Shown here in pieces: positions 18,723 to 28,208 of a DNA stretch of 64,000 bases. The translations under genes and the position numbers were made by a program. The notes beneath the pieces are model-generated. The model made no database searches. It was given only the letters and a program-made list of their open reading frames with translations, and was not told the DNA's origin. Positions within the stretch are counted from its first letter, which is position 1; each line of letters opens with the position of its first letter. The stretch is from Sphingobacteriaceae bacterium (GTDB taxonomy: Bacteria; Bacteroidota; Bacteroidia; B-17B0; Aurantibacillaceae): assembly GCA_023251725.1 (NCBI GenBank), contig JAHEYG010000001.1, positions 26,739 through 90,738 of the forward strand, in the 5' to 3' direction.

Positions 18723-19790
18723 TTATTTCTTCTCACACACCTGAAGCGTGTGACTGATTCCTATTTGATTAGTTTCTTCTAAAATTTTAAATCCGGCTTT
18801 ATCAATTAATTTATTAAACACCGCCGAATCGTACATCTGGCTGTTTCCATTGGCAACATTGGTAAAATACAAAGAAGTCATTTGCAAACTAAAGGCGCCG
18901 GTTTTAAATCGCTGCCGGTCCCAAAAAGTTTCCATAATGTAAATTTTGCCACCGGGTTCTAATGCTTCATGGCAACGTTTTAAAATACTCACAATTTCTT
19001 CCTCTCCAAAACAATCTAAAAACTGACTCATCCAAATAGCATCGGCACCTTTCGGAAATTTTTGTGAATCATCTAAAATATTAATCTCATAATAATTTAC
19101 TCGTTTCTCAAATCCCGACTCTTTAATATTTTGTTTAGCCAAATTTAATTGTCCGGGCAAATCTAAAATAGTGACTTTAACTTCCTCATTAAAATGCATA
19201 CATTTCAAGGTAAACTTTCCGGTATTCCCACCTATATCTAAAATATGTTTTGGCTTATTTTTGAATAAAATTGGCAATGCTTGCGGAAAAGAACCATCGC
19301 TGTAAAAATGATCAAATGCAAACCAGCTTTTTTGCGCCTGCGCCGGTAAATGCGATAAAGCTTCATACACTGTTTTCCATCCTCCAAAAACTTCGAGTCC
19401 GGTTGGTTTTTCTTTTTTAATGCTGTCTTTTAACGAAAACATTCCTTCGTAACAAACATCCTGAGTAAAATCCATATTTACTCTTGTCATTGAATCGTTT
19501 AAAATAAAATTTCCGGTTTTAGTAATGGTATATCGATTTTCTTTTTTAATCAGTAATCCAATTCCCAAAGCTGCTTCAATCAAAACCCTTGTTCCATAAT
19601 TAGGCAAATTTGTTTTTTCTAAAATTTCTTCAATGGTTAATCCGTTGGTTTTACTTTCTTCAACTGCATCTAAAATTCCTAAATCGCGTAAGGCCAATGA
19701 AGCCTGAAAAACTATTGGAGCAAAAGCAATCCATTGAGCCAAATCAATAGCTTCCATTGCAGTTTTATTGTCTTTATTAAAAAAATCCAT
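18723..19790 (-). CDS. SAM-dependent O-methyltransferase (plant OMT-like dimerisation plus methyltransferase domains)
   Basis: HILDIGGNTGKFTLKC SAM motif, winged-helix N-terminus; adjacent to the ammonia-lyase cluster. Confidence 0.8.
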   Translation of the reverse strand: MDFFNKDNKTAMEAIDLAQWIAFAPIVFQASLALRDLGILDAVEESKTNGLTIEEILEKTNLPNYGTRVLIEAALGIGLLIKKENRYTITKTGNFILNDSMTRVNMDFTQDVCYEGMFSLKDSIKKEKPTGLEVFGGWKTVYEALSHLPAQAQKSWFAFDHFYSDGSFPQALPILFKNKPKHILDIGGNTGKFTLKCMHFNEEVKVTILDLPGQLNLAKQNIKESGFEKRVNYYEINILDDSQKFPKGADAIWMSQFLDCFGEEEIVSILKRCHEALEPGGKIYIMETFWDRQRFKTGAFSLQMTSLYFTNVANGNSQMYDSAVFNKLIDKAGFKILEETNQIGISHTLQVCEKK

Positions 19791-19941
19791 CCTAAAACGT
19801 TAACCTGCCCAGCGTTGCATCTGCTTTCAAACGGCCGGCAGGGAGGCAAATATACGGGCATTTAATTATATTCATAAATGTTTTTTATTTTTAAATTCTC
19901 ACTATCAGCAATTATAAAATTGTTTGTAATATTGTACCCTT

Positions 19942-20028
19942 ACAAATAGCCATAGATTTTAATAAAAATAAGAAAAAAAGACTATGGCGTATTCCATGTG
20001 GTAATAAAAAACAAATTATTTACACATG
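19942..20028 (+). ncRNA. Candidate structured leader motif, copy A
   Basis: AATA-GCCATAG / CTATGGC-G-TATT stem, then CCATGTGGTAATAAAAAACAAATTATTTACACATG. Confidence 0.45.
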
Positions 20029-20110
20029 AAATAGCCATATACCTTTGTGACAAACAGAAAATGAATATGGCGTATTCCATGTGGCAATAAAAAACAATTA
20101 AATACACATG
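20023..20110 (+). ncRNA. Candidate structured leader motif, copy B, ending on the start codon of the ammonia-lyase
   Basis: AATA-GCCATAT / ATATGGC-G-TATT stem with compensatory change relative to copy A, then CCATGTGGCAATAAAAAACAATTAAATACACATG, where ATG is the CDS start. Confidence 0.5.
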
Positions 20111-21655
20111 AAAACAATGGTAAAAATTGGAGATAATAAAATTTCGGCTGACGACTTTTACAAGGTTCTCATCAATAACGGGCAATTAAATATTGATGAT
20201 GATGCCATTAAAAAAGTGTATCGCAGTTTTTATTTCTTAAAAGAATTTACGCGCGAAAAATTAATTTACGGTATTAATACGGGTTTTGGCCCTATGGCGC
20301 AATACCGAATTAATCACGATGACCAAATTAAATTACAATACAATTTAATTCGTTCGCATTGTTCGGGCGCCGGAAACCCAATTCCTGAAATTGATTGTAA
20401 GGCGGTAATGCTTGCGCGCTTAAATACTTTGTTGCAGGGTTATGCCGGCATTCATCCCGATACATTAATTTTAATAAAAGACCTCATCAATAAAAATATT
20501 TCGCCTGTAATTTATGAGCATGGCGGTTTGGGTGCGAGTGGCGATTTAGTTCAGCTGGCACATTTGGCGCTGTGTTTAATTGGCGAAGGTGAAGTTTGGT
20601 ACGGTGGGAAAATTTGTGATGCTAAAGAAGTTTTTAAAAAAGAAAACTTAAAGCCAATGGACATTCACATTCGCGAAGGTTTAGCTTTAATGAATGGTAC
20701 TTCCGCCATGAGCGGCATTGGCGTGCTCAATGTAATTTATGCCGAAAATTTAATGAACTGGTCGCTGATGGCTTCGGCACTAATTATGGAAATTGTTGAA
20801 AGTTTCGACGATCATTACTCAACTCCGCTTAACGAAGTAAAACATCATTACGGACAAAACGCGGTATCAAAAGCCTTGCAAAAAGTTTTGGCCGATAGTA
20901 AATTAGTGAAGAGCCGCGAAGAACATCATTACAATCAAAAAGTAGAGGCCGATGTTTTGGTAGAAAAAATGCAGGAATATTATTCCATTCGTTGCGTGCC
21001 GCAAATTGCCGGTCCGATTGTTGACACCATTATTTACGCCAAAGAAGTTTTAATTAATGAAATTAATTCGGCTAACGATAATCCGATTGTTGATTGGGAA
21101 AGAAAAAATGTTTATCACGGCGGCAATTTTCATGGCGATTACGTAGCGCTCGAAATGGATAAATTAAAAATTGCGATTACTAAATTATGTATGTTATCCG
21201 AAAGGCAATTAAATTTTTTACTCAATAATAAATTAAATAATATTTTACCGCCTTTTGTAAATCACGGCACGCTGGGTTTAAATTTAGGAATGCAGGGCGT
21301 GCAATTTACCGCCACTTCTACCACGGCCGAAAATCAAATGCTTTCTAACCCCATGTACGTGCACAGCATTCCCAGCAATAACGATAATCAGGATATTGTT
21401 AGTATGGGAAGCAATGCAGCTTTAATTTGTAAAAAAGTTATTCTAAATTCTTACGAAGTTTTGGCCATTGAATGGATGACTATTTTACAAGCCGTAGATT
21501 ATTTAAAAATTGAGGATAAATTATCTTTAAAATCAAAAGAAATATACATTAATTTGCGTAAAGTCTTTCCGTGTTTTACCGAAGACAATATTCGTTACAA
21601 AGAAATAAAAGCAGTAAGAGATTATATTTTTAATAACCATATAGAAATATTATAG
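20108..21655 (+). CDS. Aromatic amino acid ammonia-lyase, probably tyrosine ammonia-lyase of flexirubin type
   Basis: MIO motif GGLGASGDLVQLAHL; YGINTGFGPMAQYRI and QYNLIRSHCSGAG resemble the remembered Flavobacterium TAL; MQGVQFTATSTTAENQM. Confidence 0.88.
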   Translation: MKTMVKIGDNKISADDFYKVLINNGQLNIDDDAIKKVYRSFYFLKEFTREKLIYGINTGFGPMAQYRINHDDQIKLQYNLIRSHCSGAGNPIPEIDCKAVMLARLNTLLQGYAGIHPDTLILIKDLINKNISPVIYEHGGLGASGDLVQLAHLALCLIGEGEVWYGGKICDAKEVFKKENLKPMDIHIREGLALMNGTSAMSGIGVLNVIYAENLMNWSLMASALIMEIVESFDDHYSTPLNEVKHHYGQNAVSKALQKVLADSKLVKSREEHHYNQKVEADVLVEKMQEYYSIRCVPQIAGPIVDTIIYAKEVLINEINSANDNPIVDWERKNVYHGGNFHGDYVALEMDKLKIAITKLCMLSERQLNFLLNNKLNNILPPFVNHGTLGLNLGMQGVQFTATSTTAENQMLSNPMYVHSIPSNNDNQDIVSMGSNAALICKKVILNSYEVLAIEWMTILQAVDYLKIEDKLSLKSKEIYINLRKVFPCFTEDNIRYKEIKAVRDYIFNNHIEIL

Positions 21656-21681
21656 ATTAAAGATTTTAAAAAGAGACTTAA

Positions 21682-21726
21682 GGGATTGAAGGGACTTGAG
21701 AGATTGAAGGGACTTGAGAGATTGAA
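21682..21726. repeat. Tandem 18-bp repeat GATTGAAGGGACTTGAGA (about 2.5 copies)
   Basis: Direct reading: units at 21684-21701 and 21702-21719, plus partial copies. Confidence 0.85.
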
Positions 21727-21732
21727 AATTGC

Positions 21733-21750
21733 TCCGAAGGAGTGCCTTCG
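21733..21750. repeat. Hairpin CCGAAGG-AGTG-CCTTCGG between the TAL and FabG-like genes
   Basis: Perfect 7-bp stem with 4-nt loop; not followed by a U-tract. Confidence 0.65.
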
Positions 21751-21779
21751 GAATAAATTGTAAATTAAAGATTATAGTA

Positions 21780-22508
21780 ATGGAATACGCATTAGTTACC
21801 GGAGGCTCAAGAGGAATAGGAAAAGCCATTTGCATAAAATTAGCTGCTATGGGATACAACGTTATTATTAATTATACTGCTAATGATGAGGAAGCAAAAA
21901 AAACACAAGTGGCTGTTATTGAAAAAGGCGTGGAAGGCATTTTAATGAAATTCGATGTGAGTAAAATGGATGCAGTTGATTCTTCATTGGGAAAATGGAT
22001 GGAAGAAAATAAAGACAAAACCATTACTGTTTTAATAAACAATGCCGGTATTGCACGCGATAACATTATGGTGCTAATGAATCCGGAAGATTGGCACAAA
22101 GTAATGGATATTGCTGTGGACGGATTTTTTTATGTTTCGCGTCACGTTGTAAAAGACATGTTGGTGAAACGTAAAGGAAGAGTGGTTAATGTGGTTTCCT
22201 TATCGGGATTAAAAGGTTTGCCCGGACAAACAAATTATTCTGCCTCGAAAGGAGCGGTTATTGCTGCAACAAAAGCTTTGGCGCAGGAAGTAGGAAAGCG
22301 AGGCATAACAGTTAACGCAGTAGCACCCGGATTTATAAAAACCGACATGACCGCCAATTTACCCGAAGCGCAAATAAAAGCAATGATACCGATGAATCGT
22401 TTTGGAGAAGCAGAAGAAGTAGCCAGCGTTGTTGGATTTTTAGTGAGCAAAGATGCTTCTTATGTAACAGGACAAGTTATTTCAGTTAATGGAGGATTAT
22501 ACAGTTAG
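21780..22508 (+). CDS. fabG: 3-oxoacyl-ACP reductase (SDR)
   Basis: TGGSRGIGKAI, NNAGIARD, SLSGLKG...YSASK; start set at 21780 (MEYALVTGG) rather than the ORF start 21729. Confidence 0.87.
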   Translation: MEYALVTGGSRGIGKAICIKLAAMGYNVIINYTANDEEAKKTQVAVIEKGVEGILMKFDVSKMDAVDSSLGKWMEENKDKTITVLINNAGIARDNIMVLMNPEDWHKVMDIAVDGFFYVSRHVVKDMLVKRKGRVVNVVSLSGLKGLPGQTNYSASKGAVIAATKALAQEVGKRGITVNAVAPGFIKTDMTANLPEAQIKAMIPMNRFGEAEEVASVVGFLVSKDASYVTGQVISVNGGLYS

Positions 22509-22605
22509 TGAGGTGATGAAGTGTGAAGTGTGAGTTTGTTATTACTAAAAAAATCAACAATTTTACGTCACAAAATCATCAACTCAGTAAATCATAATTA
22601 ATAAA

Positions 22606-23826
22606 ATGAACAGAGTAGTAATAACAGGAATCGGAATTTGGTCGTGCTTGGGAAAAAGTTTAGACGAAGTAAAAAATTCTTTATTCGAAGGAAAATCAGG
22701 AATTATTTTAGATCAAAAAAGAAAAGATTTGGGATACCGCTCAGGATTAACCGGGATGGTTGACCGGCCTCAACTTAAAGGTCTCATCGATCGTCGACAA
22801 CGCGTTGGCATGGGCGAGCCGGCCGAATTTGCTTACATGGCCACTCTTGAAGCACTCAAGAATGCCAATATGGAAATGGATTTTCTTGAAAAAAATGAGG
22901 TTGGAATTATTTATGGTAACGATAGTGTGGCCAAACCAACAATAGATACAATTGACACCATGCGTTTAAAAAAAGATACCACTTTAATTGGTTCTGGCGC
23001 CATTTTTCAAACTATGAATTGCACGGTTACCATGAATCTGTCTACCATTTTTAAATTAAAAGGAATCAATTTTACTTTAAGCGCCGCCTGCGCAAGCGGT
23101 TCTCATTCTATTGGAATGGCATATTTAATGATAAAATGGGGGCTTCAAAATCATGTTATTTGTGGTGGAGCTCAAGAAGTAAGCGAATATACTTTTGGAG
23201 CTTTTGATGGTTTAAGTGCATTTTCTGTTCGCGAAAACGAACCCTCAAAAGCCTCGCGACCATTTGATAAAGATCGCGACGGACTTGTTCCCAGCGGAGG
23301 TGGCGCCACTGTTATTCTTGAAAGTTTAGATTCGGCTTTAAAGCGAGGCGCCAATATTTTAGCTGAAGTTGTAGGTTACGGGTTTTCTTCCAATGGAGAA
23401 CATATTTCAAACTCAAATGTAGATGGGCAAATCCGCTCGCTTTCAATGGCCATGGAAGATGCAAAATTACTGGCGAAAGATATTGATTACATTAACGCCC
23501 ATGCCACCTCAACCCCGGGCGGCGATAAAGTAGAAGCACAGGCCCTTCATCAACTTTTTGGAAGTTCGAAAACCCCGATAAGCTCTACTAAATCAATGAC
23601 CGGTCACGAATGTTGGATGGCAGGAGCCAGCGAAATTGTTTACTCGATGCTTATGATGCAAAACGATTTTATTGCGCCAAATATCAATTTCGAAAATCCC
23701 GACGAGGACTCGGCAAAACTAAATATCATTGCTAATACCCGCCAACAACCTGTAAAAACGTTTTTATCTAACAGTTTTGGCTTTGGAGGCACAAATTCTA
23801 CATTAATAATTAAGAAATATTTTTAA
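22606..23826 (+). CDS. Beta-ketoacyl-ACP synthase (FabF/FabB-like KAS)
   Basis: Cys-His-His triad: AACASGSHS, NAHATSTPGGD, TKSMTGHE; FGFGGTNS. Confidence 0.9.
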   Translation: MNRVVITGIGIWSCLGKSLDEVKNSLFEGKSGIILDQKRKDLGYRSGLTGMVDRPQLKGLIDRRQRVGMGEPAEFAYMATLEALKNANMEMDFLEKNEVGIIYGNDSVAKPTIDTIDTMRLKKDTTLIGSGAIFQTMNCTVTMNLSTIFKLKGINFTLSAACASGSHSIGMAYLMIKWGLQNHVICGGAQEVSEYTFGAFDGLSAFSVRENEPSKASRPFDKDRDGLVPSGGGATVILESLDSALKRGANILAEVVGYGFSSNGEHISNSNVDGQIRSLSMAMEDAKLLAKDIDYINAHATSTPGGDKVEAQALHQLFGSSKTPISSTKSMTGHECWMAGASEIVYSMLMMQNDFIAPNINFENPDEDSAKLNIIANTRQQPVKTFLSNSFGFGGTNSTLIIKKYF

Positions 23827-23847
23827 ATTTGTACCCGATTTAGAAAT

Positions 23848-24108
23848 ATGACCAAAGAAGAGATAATAGAAAAAAGCACTGCTTTTTTTGTTGATGAGTT
23901 TGAGGTAGAGAGTTCAAAAATTCAGTTAGATGCTAATTTGCGCGAAACTCTCGACTTGGATAGTCTTGATTACGTGGATCTTGTTGTGGTAATAGAAAGC
24001 AATTTTGGATTTAAGGTAAAAGGTGAAGATTTTTTAACCATTCACACTTTCAACGATTTTTACACTTACGTGTACAATAAAATTCAGGAAAAATCGCAGG
24101 TCGCTTAA
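23848..24108 (+). CDS. Acyl carrier protein
   Basis: LDLDSLDYVDLVV phosphopantetheine site; 86 aa. Confidence 0.9.
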   Translation: MTKEEIIEKSTAFFVDEFEVESSKIQLDANLRETLDLDSLDYVDLVVVIESNFGFKVKGEDFLTIHTFNDFYTYVYNKIQEKSQVA

Positions 24109-24138
24109 TTTATCCATCCGAATATAAGGAAGGATAAC

Positions 24139-25038
24139 ATGAAAAATAAAACTCAATGGGAAGGACAATCTAAAGGCCGCATTTTAGGCTATCGCATTTT
24201 TGTTTTTATTCTCAATACATTCGGACTCTCTCCTGCGTATTTTATTTTAAGACTTGTTTCTTTTTATTATTTCCTTTTCAGCAAACCTAATAAACACATT
24301 CGCCAATATTTTATTAAAGGCCACGGTTATTCAAACACAAAAGCTTTTTTTGCCGTTTATAAAAACAATTTTATTTTCGGTCAAACTATTTTAGATAAAG
24401 TGGCAACTATGGCCGGTGCCAAAACTAATTTTAAAATTAACCGTGTTAACGGCGAGGTACTCGATAAAATTGCGGCTATTGGTAAAGGTGGTATTTTAGT
24501 GAGCGCGCACATTGGTAATTGGGAAATTGCCGGTCAGGGTTTAAACCGACTCAATACTAATTTTAATGTTCTTATGTACGAAAACGAACGTGCCAACATT
24601 AAAGATTATATGAATGAAGTTTTGAAAAAGAAAAAAATAAATGTAATTGCTATTAGCGACGAAACTAAAAGCCATATTATTGAATTGCATAATGCATTTA
24701 CTAAAAACGAATTGGTTGTGATGCATGGCGACCGTTACCGGGAAGGCGCCAAAACTTTAACGGCTAATTTTTTAGGAAGGCCGGCTAAATTTCCGGCAGG
24801 TCCGTTTATTATGGCAGCAAAATTTGGTGTGCCGCTTTGTTTTGTTTTTGCCAATAAACAAAATTCAAAAACCTATTTATTTTCAAGTACCGAACCTATT
24901 GTTGTGAATAAGGTTAGAGGCGAAAAAGAAGTAGATGCAGTTTGTATGGAATTATTGAAAAAATACATTACCGAAGTAGAAACCAGGGTAAAAGCTTATC
25001 CTCACCAGTGGTTTAATTATTACGACTTTTGGGCTTAA
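24139..25038 (+). CDS. LpxL/HtrB-like lysophospholipid acyltransferase
   Basis: HIGNWE (HX4E) motif, GDRYREGAKTLTANFLGRPAKFPAGP. Confidence 0.85.
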   Translation: MKNKTQWEGQSKGRILGYRIFVFILNTFGLSPAYFILRLVSFYYFLFSKPNKHIRQYFIKGHGYSNTKAFFAVYKNNFIFGQTILDKVATMAGAKTNFKINRVNGEVLDKIAAIGKGGILVSAHIGNWEIAGQGLNRLNTNFNVLMYENERANIKDYMNEVLKKKKINVIAISDETKSHIIELHNAFTKNELVVMHGDRYREGAKTLTANFLGRPAKFPAGPFIMAAKFGVPLCFVFANKQNSKTYLFSSTEPIVVNKVRGEKEVDAVCMELLKKYITEVETRVKAYPHQWFNYYDFWA

Positions 25039-25111
25039 TTAAATATTTGTAATAAACTATTCGCATATTAAGAATTTTTTTATTTTATTTGTTTTCCTAA
25101 ATTAAATTAAA

Positions 25112-25200
25112 CATGAAATAGCCCTCTTTGAAAAAAGCTATAAATTAGGATAAAGGGGCTATTCCATCTGACATTAAAAAAATAAATTATCTACCATATG
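25112..25200 (+). ncRNA. Candidate structured leader motif, copy C, ending on the pntA start codon
   Basis: ACATGAAATAGCCC...GGGCTATT stem, then CCATCTGACATTAAAAAAATAAATTATCTACCATATG. Confidence 0.45.
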
Positions 25201-26742
25201 AAAGTTGGAATCCCATCAGAAATATCTCCAAACGAACTAAGAGTTGCAGCAACTCCTAAAACTGTTAAGCGTTTGCAAAAACAGGGCTTTGAAGTTCAAA
25301 TTCAAAAAGGTGCCGGAGCAAAAGCAAATTTTTCGGATAAAGATTTTGAAGATGCAGGTGCGAAAATTGTAAATTCTGCTGCAGATGTTTATGGCAGCTC
25401 AGATATCGTTCTTAAAGTTAAGGAACCAAGTGTAGATGAAGTTGTAATGATGAAAGAAGGTTTAGTAATGTTGAGCTACTTGTGGCCTGCACAAAATCAA
25501 GACTTACTTAAAAAATTAGCCGATAAAAAAGTAAATGCAATTGCAATGGATGCGATTCCTCGTATTTCCAGAGCACAAAAAATGGATGTTTTGTCGTCGA
25601 TGGCAAACATCGCAGGTTACAGATCTGTTATTGAAGGTTCATTTTATTTTGGAAGATTTTTAAACGGACAAATTACGGCTGCCGGAAAAGTTGAACCTGC
25701 AAAAGTTTTAGTAATCGGCGCAGGTGTTGCGGGTTTAGCCGCAATTGGCGCCGCTAATTCGTTAGGTGCAATTGTAAGAGCATTTGATACACGTAAAGAA
25801 GTTGCAGAACAAATTGAATCAATGGGTGCACAATTTCTTACAGTAGAAATAAATGAAGATGGCGCAACTTCTTCAGGTTACTCAAAAGAAATGAGTAAAG
25901 AATTTATTGAAGCGGAAATGAAATTGTTTTTAGAGCAAGCGAAAGAGTGTGACATCGTAATTACCACTGCACAAATTCCCGGAAGAGAAGCCCCGAAATT
26001 GTGGTTAGATTATCATGTTGCAGCAATGAAACCAGGTTCTGTTATTGTGGATCTCGCGGCATCAACAGGCGGTAACTGTCCATTAACAAAAAACGGAGAA
26101 GTATATACAACCTCTAATGGCGTGACCATGGTTGGTAAATTAAATCAATTACCAAATCAGGCATCACAACTTTATGGAAATAACTTATGTCATTTATTAG
26201 ATGACATGGGTAAAGCAGAGAAATGGAAAATTGATATGGAAGATGCTGTTGTATCAAGAGCAATGGTAACTTACAATGGAAAAATAAATTGGCCTCCTGC
26301 GCCTCTTCCGGTTAGCCCTACTGCAGGTGGTGCTAAAAAAGTGGTTCCTCCAACCGCAGAAGAAACAAAAAAATCAGAAGAAGAAATTGCAAATAAAAAA
26401 GCAGTAACAACATGGATTAGCATTTCAATTATTGGGGCTTTGCTTTTATTAGTTGGTGCATTTGCACCTTCTGCTTTTATTCAGCACTTCACGGTATTTG
26501 TATTAGCTATTTTTGTTGGATGGCAAGTTATCAGTAATGTATCTCACGCTTTACATACTCCATTAATGGCTGTTACCAATGCCATCAGCGGTATCATTGT
26601 TATTGGAGGTTTGTTACAAACTAAAAATGATATTGGAAATGTGATGACCATTCTTGCTGCTGTAGCAATTTTGATTGCTAGTATTAATATTGTAGGTGGA
26701 TTTGTAGTTACACACCGTATGTTGAAAATGTTTAAAAAATAA
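25198..26742 (+). CDS. pntA: NAD(P) transhydrogenase subunit alpha
   Basis: [49 protein letters not shown]-terminal TM segments. Confidence 0.94.
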   Translation: MKVGIPSEISPNELRVAATPKTVKRLQKQGFEVQIQKGAGAKANFSDKDFEDAGAKIVNSAADVYGSSDIVLKVKEPSVDEVVMMKEGLVMLSYLWPAQNQDLLKKLADKKVNAIAMDAIPRISRAQKMDVLSSMANIAGYRSVIEGSFYFGRFLNGQITAAGKVEPAKVLVIGAGVAGLAAIGAANSLGAIVRAFDTRKEVAEQIESMGAQFLTVEINEDGATSSGYSKEMSKEFIEAEMKLFLEQAKECDIVITTAQIPGREAPKLWLDYHVAAMKPGSVIVDLAASTGGNCPLTKNGEVYTTSNGVTMVGKLNQLPNQASQLYGNNLCHLLDDMGKAEKWKIDMEDAVVSRAMVTYNGKINWPPAPLPVSPTAGGAKKVVPPTAEETKKSEEEIANKKAVTTWISISIIGALLLLVGAFAPSAFIQHFTVFVLAIFVGWQVISNVSHALHTPLMAVTNAISGIIVIGGLLQTKNDIGNVMTILAAVAILIASINIVGGFVVTHRMLKMFKK

Positions 26743-26754
26743 GAACCGAATATT

Positions 26755-28155
26755 ATGTTTATAGTTAAAGAAATACAAACAGCCGCATATTTATTTGCAA
26801 GTATCCTGTTTATTTTAAGTTTAAGTGGATTATCTTCTCAGGAATCAGCAAAACGCGGCGTTCTCTATGGAATTGTTGGAATGATAATGGCAATCATTGC
26901 AACTGTAATGGGACAAGGTGTAGAGGGACATGTTTACATTATCGGCGCAATTTCAATTGCATCTGTTATTGGAATTATGTTGGCCAGAAAAGTAGAGATG
27001 ACAGCTATGCCACAATTGGTTGCTATACTTCATAGTTTTGTTGGTTTGGCTGCGGTTTTAGTTGGTATTGGTTCTTACCTCGATCCTGCTACACAAGTTT
27101 TATCCGGTGCTGAACATACAATTCATTTAGTGGAAGTTTTTGTAGGAATTTTTATTGGCGCTATTACTTTCACAGGTTCCATTATTGCCTGGGGAAAACT
27201 GGAAGGAAAAATTCCTTCTAAGCCGTGGAGCTTTGCAGGACTTCAAATGATGAATTTAATATTATTTACAGCTTGTGTTGTTTGTGGTGTTTTCTTCTGT
27301 AAGGCTGAAGGTACCGATGGCATGCTTTATTTAAATATAATGATGGCAATTGCTTCTTTCATTGGAGTAGTATTAGTTATGGCAATTGGTGGTGGCGATA
27401 TGCCGGTAGTAGTTTCCATGTTAAATTCTTATTCAGGTTGGGCTGCATCTGCTGCAGGTTTTATGTTAGGAAACGATCTTTTAATTGTTACAGGAGCTTT
27501 AGTAGGAAGTTCAGGTGCTATACTTTCAATGCACATGTGTGAAGCAATGAATCGTTCTTTCTTCTCAGTAATATTTGCAAGCTCAAGTTTGGGAACCAGA
27601 ACCGGTGAGAAAAAAGCAATGGAAGGAGAGGTAACAGCATTGAATCACGAAGAAGTTTCAGCTTTATTAAAAGAAGCAAAATCAGTTGTTATTGTTCCCG
27701 GTTACGGAATGGCGGTTGCAAAAGCACAGTATCCAATTTATGATATGGTTCAAACATTACAAAAAGCAGGTAAAAAAGTTAGGTTCGCAATACATCCTGT
27801 TGCCGGACGTTTACCGGGACACATGAATGTATTATTAGCAGAAGCAAATGTGCCTTACGATATTGTTATGGAGATGGACGAAATTAATCCTGATTTACCT
27901 GAGACAGATGTGGTGATGGTTATTGGCGCAAACGATGTTGTGAACCCAAGCGCACAAGACGATCCCGGATGTTCAATTTATGGTATGCCGGTAATTGAAG
28001 CGTGGAAAGCAGAAAAAGTAATTATTATGAAACGTTCTATGTCTGCCGGTTATTCAGGTGAAGACAATCCTTTGTTTTATAAACCTAATTCTGAAATGCT
28101 TTACGGTGATGCGAAAGCAAGTGTTGAGAAACTATTAAGCTTTTTAAAATTATAG
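26755..28155 (+). CDS. pntB: NAD(P) transhydrogenase subunit beta
   Basis: [51 protein letters not shown]-terminus. Confidence 0.95.
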   Translation: MFIVKEIQTAAYLFASILFILSLSGLSSQESAKRGVLYGIVGMIMAIIATVMGQGVEGHVYIIGAISIASVIGIMLARKVEMTAMPQLVAILHSFVGLAAVLVGIGSYLDPATQVLSGAEHTIHLVEVFVGIFIGAITFTGSIIAWGKLEGKIPSKPWSFAGLQMMNLILFTACVVCGVFFCKAEGTDGMLYLNIMMAIASFIGVVLVMAIGGGDMPVVVSMLNSYSGWAASAAGFMLGNDLLIVTGALVGSSGAILSMHMCEAMNRSFFSVIFASSSLGTRTGEKKAMEGEVTALNHEEVSALLKEAKSVVIVPGYGMAVAKAQYPIYDMVQTLQKAGKKVRFAIHPVAGRLPGHMNVLLAEANVPYDIVMEMDEINPDLPETDVVMVIGANDVVNPSAQDDPGCSIYGMPVIEAWKAEKVIIMKRSMSAGYSGEDNPLFYKPNSEMLYGDAKASVEKLLSFLKL

Positions 28156-28208
28156 TTTCTTATTGCCAAAAAAAACAATTATTTTTTAATAAAACCTAAG
28201 TCATTTAA

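Noticed and set aside
19995-20028. CATGTG...CACATG as a firmly conserved second stem of the leader motif
   Set aside because: Present identically in copies A and B but not maintained in copy C, so there is no covariation support; kept only as a possibility.
21650-21859. 69-aa minus-strand ORF with SLKSLQ repeats
   Set aside because: Translation of the 18-bp tandem repeat; not a credible protein.
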